A DNA stretch of 64,000 bases from Shewanella amazonensis SB2B. Lineage in GTDB: Bacteria > Pseudomonadota > Gammaproteobacteria > Enterobacterales > Shewanellaceae. The translations under genes were made by a program, and so were the position numbers. The stretch lies in the NCBI RefSeq assembly GCF_000015245.1, contig NC_008700.1, positions 936,001 through 1,000,000 of the forward strand, read 5' to 3'. Every line of letters begins with the position of its first letter. Position 1 is the first letter of the stretch. Below are positions 29,648-37,084 of this stretch, in pieces. Below the pieces are notes generated by a model. That model did not search any database. It was given only the letters and a program-made list of their open reading frames with translations, and was not told the DNA's origin.

Positions 29648-31426
29648 TTATCCTGCTTCCTGTGGCGTTGTCGCCACGGATGGGTTGGCAGAGTAGCACT
29701 GCACCTGATTGCGGCCCTGCTTTTTGGCGCTGTACATGGCCTTGTCTGCCTGGGCCATCAGCTTGTCGAGGGAATAGCCCGCCCGAGCGTTGTCGGTTAC
29801 CCCAAAGCTGGCGGTCAGCTCAAATTTATGCCCCGAGGCCGAGGTATCTGCGCCTCTGAGAGCCTGACACATGGCATTGGCCAGGTCGGTGGCATGCTTA
29901 AGTTCGCACTCAGGCAGCAGCAGGCAAAACTCTTCCCCGCCGATTCGGCCAAAAATCTCATATTCCCGCACCTGCTCTTTGCAAATCCGCGCCACTTCTT
30001 TCAGTGCCCAGTCGCCGGTGGCATGGCCCAGACGGTCGTTAATCTGTTTGAATTTGTCTACATCCAGCAGGATACAGCTGATGGGGGCATTGAGGGTTTT
30101 GGCGTATTCCACCGCGCTTAGGGATACCTGGGTAAAGTGGCCACGGCTGAACAGCCCTGTGAGGCTGTCGAATTCGGCCAGCTGCTTGAGGCGTCTTTGG
30201 CTCTGCCAGGAATGCCAGCCCCAAGTACCCAGGCCCAGAGTGATGCAAAAGAGCACCGCAATCAGCAGGCGGCTATTATAGGCCTGTGCCTGATCCAACT
30301 GCTGCTGCACTTTCAGGAGTTTATTCTGCTCATCCAGCAGGCTAATTTTGTTTTGCTGCTCCAGACTCTGGTGCTCGGCCAACTGAAACGCCAGAGTCTT
30401 GGTTTTCACCTCGTCCAGATAGGCCTTGTCGGCCTCGGCGTACTTGATATAGGCCTCCAGCGCCGCCTCACTGTTGCCGCGGCTGCTGTGATAGTCAAAC
30501 AGCACCTTGTTGGCACGCATTGCAGCCTCGGCGTTGGTTGCACTTGAAGTGTACTTTAACGCTGTAGTGGCATACTCGGCTGCAACAGCTTTTTTGTTTT
30601 GCAACAGGTTGGCTTCAGCTAAAAGAGTATAGAAACTGGCTATGATTGGTGGATAACCAGTGTTGTTTACTCGCTCCAAATATTGGTCTAATAGTTGGCT
30701 GGCTTCCGACGCTTGGCTGTCCTTTAGTAATAATTCTGCTTTGTAGGAAACGATAGCGGACGCAACCACCAACTCACCAATTGTTTCGCAATGTTGCAAT
30801 GCGATTTGGAACAGTTCGTCACCGATACCAATCGTACCTAAACCTGTATCTGCTTGTAATCTAAGCTGGAGTGCAAAACACAGGCTTCTTTGATTCGAGG
30901 TTGACTCGGCTAATTGTAAGGCGAATTCTTTTGCTAAAGCATGTTGCTCCAGGTAGTTGTAAAACACTGCTGCAACGGCAAGCCCATGCTCTTTAAGTTG
31001 AATGTTCTCGACAGTTGGTAGGATTTCGATAGTCTGTCTTAAATTTTCCAGGCCGAGCGTCCATTCTCTTCGAATGGCATTTGTATTGACCATGGAAGTT
31101 AAGGCTCGAAATCTAAATTCATCGAATTGGCTTTTTTGGGCCAATTCTTGATACATGAGATATGCGTCGTTCAGCTGTCCAGAAAATGACAAATTATAGG
31201 CGCGTAGGTAAGCCAGGTATTCTGATTCGTAGTTATTCAATGCACCCGCTTGCTTTTCTATCTCTTTTAGTTTGTCCTGAAACTCTATGGGACTACTTGA
31301 GCGAAGAGAATCTGCCTCTCTTAAAAGCGCTAAGGTGCCATCAGCGGCGTTAACCGCTGTGGCAATAACCGAGAGTAATGCGAAGACAACTAAAAAATTA
31401 CGCATTAACGGCTTTCGGAGCTTCAT
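29648..31426 (-). CDS. Diguanylate cyclase with periplasmic TPR-like sensor region
   Basis: GGDEF proteins make cyclic di-GMP. After a signal peptide (hydrophobic run ending Val-Asn-Ala) come about 310 residues of TPR-like helical repeats and a coiled coil. A membrane segment follows near residue 387-405, then a GGDEF domain with the active-site Gly-Gly-Glu-Glu-Phe at about 496-500, so catalysis is likely. An allosteric RxxD site is not obvious. The start is uncertain: ATG 31426 has GAGGAAG upstream, and ATG 31405 is also possible. Either overlaps the upstream borosin precursor gene. The 5' part (about 30,540-31,400) is visibly AT-richer than the 3' part, which suggests a composite origin. 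The chosen frame gives 592 residues. Confidence 0.88.
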   Translation of the reverse strand: MKLRKPLMRNFLVVFALLSVIATAVNAADGTLALLREADSLRSSSPIEFQDKLKEIEKQAGALNNYESEYLAYLRAYNLSFSGQLNDAYLMYQELAQKSQFDEFRFRALTSMVNTNAIRREWTLGLENLRQTIEILPTVENIQLKEHGLAVAAVFYNYLEQHALAKEFALQLAESTSNQRSLCFALQLRLQADTGLGTIGIGDELFQIALQHCETIGELVVASAIVSYKAELLLKDSQASEASQLLDQYLERVNNTGYPPIIASFYTLLAEANLLQNKKAVAAEYATTALKYTSSATNAEAAMRANKVLFDYHSSRGNSEAALEAYIKYAEADKAYLDEVKTKTLAFQLAEHQSLEQQNKISLLDEQNKLLKVQQQLDQAQAYNSRLLIAVLFCITLGLGTWGWHSWQSQRRLKQLAEFDSLTGLFSRGHFTQVSLSAVEYAKTLNAPISCILLDVDKFKQINDRLGHATGDWALKEVARICKEQVREYEIFGRIGGEEFCLLLPECELKHATDLANAMCQALRGADTSASGHKFELTASFGVTDNARAGYSLDKLMAQADKAMYSAKKQGRNQVQCYSANPSVATTPQEAG

Positions 31427-31634
31427 CCTCTTCCTCATTTTCTTGCTGTTCTTTTTCAGGTTCATCCTCAGCAGGAAAGAAAACACAGAATACATCAGGT
31501 GTCACATCCAGCTCAGCCTTCAGGGCTTGAATGTCTTTAGCTTCTATCATGGCGGCGATGTGAGCAGGCAGGGCATCGAGGGAAACGGCAGTATTGCTGC
31601 CAAGTTTTGCCAGAATTTCAACAGCTTGATTCAT
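31398..31634 (-). CDS. Putative split-borosin precursor peptide (SonA-like)
   Basis: This 78-residue protein starts 10 bases after the methyltransferase gene with a clear AAGGAAG site. Residues 1-42 are helical (…ILAKLGSNTAVSLDALPAHI…) and would serve as the enzyme-binding domain. A short hydrophobic stretch, VFCVFFP (48-54), follows and is the best candidate for backbone N-methylation. The tail (56-78) is strongly acidic. This layout resembles the SonA precursor of S. oneidensis as I recall it. No cleavage site or protease partner is certain. The stop codon overlaps the next gene, and the gene is somewhat AT-richer than its neighbours. Confidence 0.75.
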   Translation of the reverse strand: MNQAVEILAKLGSNTAVSLDALPAHIAAMIEAKDIQALKAELDVTPDVFCVFFPAEDEPEKEQQENEEEDEAPKAVNA

Positions 31635-31644
31635 CTTATCTTCC

Positions 31645-32490
31645 TTATGGTGAGTTCGCTTTTTTGCGTGAAAAGGGCAGTACAGTGGCGCCCTGTGGGG
31701 TTCCTTGCGTTTGTGTGTCTGCCAGCGCTTGCAGCCGGGCACGCATCTGGCTGTTGGGCGTGAGCGGCTGGCTTGGGGGCAGCACCAGGGTGGTGTGCAG
31801 CTCAAGCCTGGCCTGGGGCAGGGCGCTTAATGGCAGGCGCTCGATACGGGTACTGTGCAGCGCCGTGGTGGCGGCCTCATAGAGGATGCACTCGTGATTA
31901 AGCGGGTAGTCCTGACTTAAGAGTTCCACCAACAGCTCACGCTCGGCGCTGCCGGTGGGGCGAATGCCCAGGGTCAGATCACCGGCCAGTGCCGGTTGCC
32001 ACAGCACCAGGAGTGCGCTTGGGTCGATTCGGCGCTGATACAGCATCAACTGGGTGGTTTCAAAGTGTTGGCAGCCGGTTTTACCGGGGTCCAGCCCCAA
32101 ATCCGCATAGAGGCAATCTTCGGCGGAAATGCCGGGGATCATCCGCGCCTCAAAGCCTTCGGCGCGGGCTGTGGCAATAGCCTCGTGGGGCGCCTTGGCG
32201 AAAATGCCGGGATGACCATAAAAGGCGCCCACCACCTTTTTACCCAGACGCACCTCACAGAGCATGGCATCCACCATCTCGTTGTAGGTGAGGTTACGGG
32301 ATTTGCCGTCGGCGTAGTGCTGTTGCAGGCTGCGGACATCTTTGGCGAGCCCTTCAATCCAGAGTTCGGTAAAACCATCTGACATGCCGCTGAATACCAC
32401 ATCGGCCTGTTCAATCAGGTTTTGGGCGAGGGGACTTAGGTGTCCGCCCAGCAAGATGCCGGTGCCAACACAGACGAGATTTCCAGCCAT
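31645..32490 (-). CDS. Borosin-type peptide alpha-N-methyltransferase (SonM-like)
   Basis: The protein (281 residues) has the tetrapyrrole-methylase fold: an N-terminal VGTGILLGGHLSP loop, DVVFSGMSDG, and the SAM-binding FYGHPGIFA. Ordinary members methylate corrinoids or porphyrins. Here Tyr59, Arg65 and Tyr69 repeat the Tyr-x5-Arg-x3-Tyr spacing of the catalytic residues in the fungal borosin enzyme OphMA. A small precursor-like gene lies directly downstream. It therefore most likely methylates peptide backbone nitrogens, as SonM does on SonA in S. oneidensis. The start at 32490 has only a weak ribosome site. A corrinoid role is less likely, since it is far from the cob operon. Confidence 0.82.
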   Translation of the reverse strand: MAGNLVCVGTGILLGGHLSPLAQNLIEQADVVFSGMSDGFTELWIEGLAKDVRSLQQHYADGKSRNLTYNEMVDAMLCEVRLGKKVVGAFYGHPGIFAKAPHEAIATARAEGFEARMIPGISAEDCLYADLGLDPGKTGCQHFETTQLMLYQRRIDPSALLVLWQPALAGDLTLGIRPTGSAERELLVELLSQDYPLNHECILYEAATTALHSTRIERLPLSALPQARLELHTTLVLPPSQPLTPNSQMRARLQALADTQTQGTPQGATVLPFSRKKANSP

Positions 32491-32559
32491 GCATCATGTG
32501 AGTTCGGTGTACTTAGCGGGCTAAGTTAACAGGATGTGTCCGAATTGGAAACACCTGAT

Positions 32560-33069
32560 TTACCGAGTTTTGCGTCTGGTGCACTCAAGATAACCGGGAA
32601 AATCAGCCGAGGGTTGTGGTGTGCTGAAGTGGGTTTTGCGGGTAATACGCAAGGATGCCTGATGTTCGGCCTGAAACTTTGCGTATATGCCTTTGATTTC
32701 GTCACACTCCAGAGCATCGGCGCAGACGAGCTCCATGGCTTCGGGGATGTATCCCTTGCCGTAAAATGCTGGCAGGCTGAGGGCACCGATTTCCAGCCAT
32801 CCCAGATATTCCCCTTTCATGCGGGTCAGGGATATCACCCCCACCGTGGTCGCCTGTGCCGCCGTGGTGATTTTCCAGCAGTACATTTTTGGCGGCTGTG
32901 CCTGAGTTTGTCGCAGTATGATATCGAATATCCTGTTGGCCGCCTCCACAGACTGGGGCTTGGCGACAAAGGTCATTACCTGTGCATCAGTATTGAGCGC
33001 CACCACAAGCGCTCTGTCGCTGGTGTCTATTGGAATGAGAGTTAGTCTTTCACTCATCAGTTGTTTCAT
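32560..33069 (-). CDS. GNAT-family acetyltransferase
   Basis: The 169-residue protein resembles RimJ/RimL-type GNAT enzymes: SERLTLIPIDTSD at the start, VGVISLTRMKGEYLGWLEIG, then PAFYGKGYIPEAMEL as the acetyl-CoA loop. Its ATG overlaps the stop of the shewasin-like gene as ATGA, so the two are translationally coupled. The last 30 residues (TPQPSADFPGYLECTRRKTR) are not typical of the family and may be a frame-shifted or unusual tail. The borosin methyltransferase gene begins 69 bases downstream. The substrate is unknown. Confidence 0.8.
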   Translation of the reverse strand: MKQLMSERLTLIPIDTSDRALVVALNTDAQVMTFVAKPQSVEAANRIFDIILRQTQAQPPKMYCWKITTAAQATTVGVISLTRMKGEYLGWLEIGALSLPAFYGKGYIPEAMELVCADALECDEIKGIYAKFQAEHQASLRITRKTHFSTPQPSADFPGYLECTRRKTR

Positions 33070-34403
33070 GGCATTGCTTTACTTTGGTTAATGGGGTTTT
33101 GGTTAAGAGGGCTTTGGCTAACAGGGCCTTGGCTAAGAGGGGGGTGGGGAATAAAACGGACAATGCCCTGCTCACCAAGGTCGCGGCGAAACACCACCCG
33201 ATAGGGATTAAACAGCGGCAAGCCGAGTATGCTCTGGGCGGGCCAGTGGGGCAGTTGTCCCATGAGTTTAAACACCGCCTTTCCATAGTCTGGCGCATTC
33301 ACTTGCCAGTAGTGGTGGGCATCCACACCAAGGCAGACGTTTTCACCATTTGCCCCTTCAAATACAAATTCAAGCCTTGGCCAGTCATCGAGGTTGAGCA
33401 GGCTGCTGTCGATGCCCTGTTTTTGCGCTGCCATAATCTGGCTGATATCGCCCATAAAAGGCGAAGTCAGCTGCTTGCTGTCTGGTAATCGTGCCCACAG
33501 CCGCTGCATCAGTGGCGTAAAGGCCACCGCAGGCAGACAAATCAGCGAAGCCCCCGAGTCGACAATGGCGTTGCTGGAGCCCCGGCAGAGGTGGGCGGCC
33601 TGTGCTGTGGGCAGCGCAATGTCCGTATCGTTTTGCCAGCGCACCGCCTTTAAGTTGACGTTGTAATAGCGGTCGTGCACTACCTTGAGATCGACCGCGC
33701 AGCCATGGTTGGGCGCGGCATCTGCTGCATGGCTGCCCAAAATCAGCAGTCCCTGATTGAGGGGATCGGCAGCGAGGGTATTGGCGCAGGCATTTGGTGC
33801 TGTGACGTGGATACTGGAGCGGCGGGTTATCAGGGTAAAGCGGTTGGCGCACAGGCCGCGCTCTTCCATCAGGGTAAAGCAGGTGGCCACATCTTCTTCG
33901 GGCAGTTGAGGGAGCAGTGCCTTAAAGTCATCCAGTTGCTGTTTAACCAATGGATGGGCCTCATCGGGAAAGGGCCAGGGGAAGGTGCTGGCCGGGTCTA
34001 TGCCGTGGCTTGTGAGGTAGGTGGTCAGATCATAGCCGCGATTGAGGGGATGATAGGCCATGCCCCAGATACCGTCGGCGTCTAAAAAGGTGTGCTCGGC
34101 CTCGGCATGCACCAGTGCCAGCGGGGTGTCGGCCATGGCAAGCTCCCCGGCATGTATGCTGGTGTGCACCACGGCGCCAAGCCAGCCGCCGAGACCGTAA
34201 TTCACTTCCTGCGCCAGGGTGGTGGGTTTGAGTTCTTTATCGTTGCCTGCTTTATAGCCACTCTCGTGTACCACCAGGGTGGAGCTGCCGGTGTCTATGA
34301 TAAGGTTGACGGACTGGGCCTCGCTACCAAGCCTCAGGCAGGCGGTGTAGCCGCCCTCGGCCAGCAGATTAGTGAGTTTAAGCTCGATTATTCGCTTTGA
34401 CAT
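33066..34403 (-). CDS. Pepsin-like aspartic protease, shewasin type
   Basis: This is a rare bacterial A1-family protease of 445 residues. Both catalytic motifs are present: IIDTGSS with Asp37 and VDSGAS with Asp282. The flap-like VNYGLGGWLG and the segments DGIWGMAYHPL and ILGLPLFNPYRVVFRRD also fit pepsins. There is no signal peptide or propeptide, as in shewasin A of S. amazonensis, so it would act in the cytoplasm. The C-terminus carries a four-fold pentapeptide repeat (Pro-x-Ser/Asn-Gln-x) encoded by a 15-base minisatellite. The stop overlaps the GNAT start (ATGA). The cellular target is unknown. Confidence 0.93.
   Translation of the reverse strand: MSKRIIELKLTNLLAEGGYTACLRLGSEAQSVNLIIDTGSSTLVVHESGYKAGNDKELKPTTLAQEVNYGLGGWLGAVVHTSIHAGELAMADTPLALVHAEAEHTFLDADGIWGMAYHPLNRGYDLTTYLTSHGIDPASTFPWPFPDEAHPLVKQQLDDFKALLPQLPEEDVATCFTLMEERGLCANRFTLITRRSSIHVTAPNACANTLAADPLNQGLLILGSHAADAAPNHGCAVDLKVVHDRYYNVNLKAVRWQNDTDIALPTAQAAHLCRGSSNAIVDSGASLICLPAVAFTPLMQRLWARLPDSKQLTSPFMGDISQIMAAQKQGIDSSLLNLDDWPRLEFVFEGANGENVCLGVDAHHYWQVNAPDYGKAVFKLMGQLPHWPAQSILGLPLFNPYRVVFRRDLGEQGIVRFIPHPPLSQGPVSQSPLNQNPINQSKAMP
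33088..33147. repeat. Four-copy 15-base tandem repeat in the shewasin-like gene
   Basis: Units at 33088, 33103, 33118 and 33133 follow the pattern (T/C)TAAxxGGGxxTTGG with a few changes each. Read on the coding strand they encode four Pro-(Leu/Val/Ile)-(Ser/Asn)-Gln-x pentapeptides near the C-terminus. The repeat keeps frame when a unit is gained or lost. Confidence 0.9.
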
Positions 34404-34491
34404 TCAAGGCTTTGATTGCAGGTAATTAGCAAAAGTGTGCCCTTTGCACCCTGTCCCGGTCAAGCGGACTGGGCCGTGACATCACCGGGGC

Positions 34492-35304
34492 TTAAAAGCT
34501 GTGGCGGGCGCGAAAGTGCCGCTCGCCCGGCGCCATATCGTTTTGAATGGCCTCCAGAATTCGTGGGCTTATCTGGCCGCTGTCGGGGTCCAGGGTGGTG
34601 CAAAGCTTAAGGGTTTTGCGGATATCCACCTGATGCCCAAGATACTCGAACACCACCCGGGTGCAGCTGGGGATACGCTCACCGCTGGCCGACGCGCCAA
34701 GGCGCAGACCGCTTAAGCGGCCAACCCGGCTCTTGAAGGTGGGGATAAGGATAGTCTGCGTGAGCTGGTTGCCGGTAAGCGACTCATAATCCATTAAAAA
34801 GATACGGTCTGCCAACAAGTGCGCCATACCGAAATACTTACTGTGATACACCTTTTCACCGGGTGCCTGCTGCAGGCGCTCGGTGCGCTGGTAGTACACC
34901 TTGCCACCCTGTTTCTCAAGGCACACCAGATTGCGCAAAATTTTGCCCGGGAACGCCATCGACAGGTGGTATTCGAAGTAATAGCCAAGGTACTTATCGA
35001 GCCCCTGACTTAAGCTTTGCAGCCTGGCCAGATGCTCCAGCTCAGGGGCCTCACTCACAGGCTCACTGGGGCGTGGCCGCACCTGAATAAGCAGCTGAAA
35101 CTGGCTGTGGGGCATGAGAATTTCATGCTCTTCCACCCCAAAGAAGTCACACAGGCGCCTCAGGCTATGTGCCGAGGGGCGATACTTGCCGCTTAAATAG
35201 CGGTTGAACTGAGGCCGGTTGATATCGAGGCGACGACAGACTTCGGCCACCGAGCGGTAGTAGCTGCAAAGGAGGCGAAGATTTTTGGCAAATTCCTGAT
35301 GCAT
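34492..35304 (-). CDS. XRE-type helix-turn-helix regulator with a large C-terminal domain
   Basis: The 270-residue protein has an N-terminal DNA-binding domain (about 1-65) with the pattern SVAEVCRRLDINRPQFNRYLSG, a Cro/CI-like helix-turn-helix. The remaining 200 residues show no domain I recognise; they contain LGYYFEYHLSMAFPGKILRN and Tyr-rich segments and may sense a ligand. I start at ATG 35304. It lies 88 bases upstream of the shewasin-like gene on the same strand, and divergent from aspA, so it may regulate either. Confidence 0.8.
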   Translation of the reverse strand: MHQEFAKNLRLLCSYYRSVAEVCRRLDINRPQFNRYLSGKYRPSAHSLRRLCDFFGVEEHEILMPHSQFQLLIQVRPRPSEPVSEAPELEHLARLQSLSQGLDKYLGYYFEYHLSMAFPGKILRNLVCLEKQGGKVYYQRTERLQQAPGEKVYHSKYFGMAHLLADRIFLMDYESLTGNQLTQTILIPTFKSRVGRLSGLRLGASASGERIPSCTRVVFEYLGHQVDIRKTLKLCTTLDPDSGQISPRILEAIQNDMAPGERHFRARHSF

Positions 35305-35561
35305 GGCAGACCTGTGATTATTCCCGGCGACGATGGGTGTCCTCACCGGGGGAAACTATCCACTCAGTGTACCTAAAAGCAGCAAAGTGCGACAGACTGC
35401 GTCAGATGCTGTTTGTAGCTAAAACTGCGCCAGTCAGCGCCAATTTGCATCAATGCGTCAACTCCCTTAATGCAGTGCAGGCTGCTGTAATAGCGCGAGT
35501 TTATCGGGCTTGGTCATAGAAAAAGCCCAGCTCACACAGCGTCCGGGAGCGCACCATAAAG

Positions 35562-36980
35562 ATGGATACACGTATTGAACACGACCTGCTGGGGGATGCC
35601 CCGGTTCCTGCCCAAGCCTGGTATGGCATTCAAACCCAGAGAGCGCTGGAAAACTTCAGCCTGAGCGGTACCCCAATCAATGCTTTCCCTGAGCTTATCA
35701 GGGCGCTGGCCAAGGTTAAGGCCGCTGCCGCCCGCGCCAACCAGAGTCTCGGGCAGCTGTCTGACATCAAAGCCAACGCCATTGCCGCCGCCTGCGACGA
35801 TATTGTTCAGGGCGCACTGCACGACCAGTTTGTGGTGGATCTCATTCAGGGGGGCGCTGGCACCTCCACCAACATGAACGCCAACGAAGTGATTGCCAAC
35901 CTGGCGCTTGCCAAGCTTGGCCATGGCAAGGGAGAGTACCGCCATCTGCACCCCAACAATGATGTGAACTGCTCACAGTCCACCAACGATGCCTACCCGA
36001 CGGCGGCGCGTCTGGCCATGGTGGAGGCGACAGCCCCACTCAAGGTGGCTATCGAGGCCATTTGCTTAAGCCTTGAGGTCAAGGGCCGGGAGTTTAGCCA
36101 TATCCTCAAGATGGGCCGCACCCAGCTGCAGGATGCGGTGCCCATGACCCTGGGGCAAGAGTTCGATGCTTTTGCCTCCAGCCTTAAATCGGACATAGGC
36201 CGCATCGATGATGCCTGCAAGGAGCTTTGCGTGGTGAACCTTGGCGGCACCGCCATTGGCACCGGTATTAACACCCATCCGGCCTATGGCGTGTTGGCAG
36301 TAAAGGCCCTTGCCGACATTACTGGACTGCCGGTGACTCAGGCTGACAATCTAATCGATGCCACCACCGATATGGGCGCCTTTGTGACGCTGTCATCTGT
36401 GCTTAAGCGCCTGGCGGTGAAGCTGTCCAAGCTCAGTAATGACCTGCGGTTGCTCTCCAGCGGTCCACGCACCGGTCTTGGGGAAATTCGTTTGCCTGCG
36501 ATGCAGCCGGGATCCTCCATCATGCCGGGCAAGGTGAATCCGGTTATCCCTGAGGCGGTGAATCAGGTGGCGTTTCAGGTGATTGGCACCGACATGACCA
36601 TCACCATGGCCGCCGAGGCGGCGCAGCTGCAACTGAATGCCATGGAACCGGTGATTGTTTATAACCTTTTGAATAACTGCGCCTTGCTGACCCGTGCCAT
36701 TGCCATGCTCGACAGCCGCTGTATTCAGGGCATCGAAGCCAACGAAGCCAAATGCGAGCAGCATGTGAGCAGCAGTATCGGCATAGTCACGGCGTTGGTG
36801 CCCCACATCGGCTACGAGAACGCCACCCGTATCGCGGGTGAAGCGCTGCTGAGTGGCGCCGGTGTGGCCGAGCTTGTGCGCCGCGATGGGCTGCTTAGCG
36901 ATGATGCCTTAAGCCAAATCTTAAGTCCGGCCGCCATGGTGACGCCGGTGGAGCTGACTGGTGCCGCCAAGGCGCATTGA
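35562..36980 (+). CDS. aspA: Aspartate ammonia-lyase
   Basis: Aspartase converts aspartate to fumarate and ammonia, which feeds fumarate respiration. The 472-residue protein has GGAGTSTNMNANEV, the HPNNDVNCSQSTNDAYPT segment, GRTQLQDAVPMTLGQEF, and the catalytic loop GSSIMPGKVNP, with Ser318/Ser319 as the general base. The KRLAVKLSKLSNDLRLLSSG region and length suit aspartase rather than fumarase C. It is divergent from the HTH gene and ends at a terminator shared with valS. Confidence 0.9.
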   Translation: MDTRIEHDLLGDAPVPAQAWYGIQTQRALENFSLSGTPINAFPELIRALAKVKAAAARANQSLGQLSDIKANAIAAACDDIVQGALHDQFVVDLIQGGAGTSTNMNANEVIANLALAKLGHGKGEYRHLHPNNDVNCSQSTNDAYPTAARLAMVEATAPLKVAIEAICLSLEVKGREFSHILKMGRTQLQDAVPMTLGQEFDAFASSLKSDIGRIDDACKELCVVNLGGTAIGTGINTHPAYGVLAVKALADITGLPVTQADNLIDATTDMGAFVTLSSVLKRLAVKLSKLSNDLRLLSSGPRTGLGEIRLPAMQPGSSIMPGKVNPVIPEAVNQVAFQVIGTDMTITMAAEAAQLQLNAMEPVIVYNLLNNCALLTRAIAMLDSRCIQGIEANEAKCEQHVSSSIGIVTALVPHIGYENATRIAGEALLSGAGVAELVRRDGLLSDDALSQILSPAAMVTPVELTGAAKAH

Positions 36981-37009
36981 TTCAGCGTTTTTTAAAATAT
37001 AACGCGATA

Positions 37010-37036
37010 AAAAAGCAGCCACCCGGCTGCTTTTTT
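37010..37036. terminator. Bidirectional terminator between aspA and valS
   Basis: AAAAAGCAGCC-ACCC-GGCTGCTTTTTT has A- and T-runs on both sides of a 7-bp stem and serves both convergent genes. Confidence 0.9.
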
Positions 37037-37084
37037 GTGTGTGCTTGAGTCTCACAAAGTCAGAAACTTAACTTGTATGCCGTC

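Noticed and set aside
31645..32490. Reading the tetrapyrrole-methylase-fold gene as a cobalamin synthesis methyltransferase
   Set aside because: It is remote from the cob operon, has the borosin Tyr/Arg/Tyr set, and sits next to a precursor-like gene.
35562..36980. Fumarase C as the identity of the lyase
   Set aside because: The N-terminus, the GSSIMPGKVNPV loop followed by Ile-Pro-Glu, and the KRLAVKLSK region fit aspartase better.
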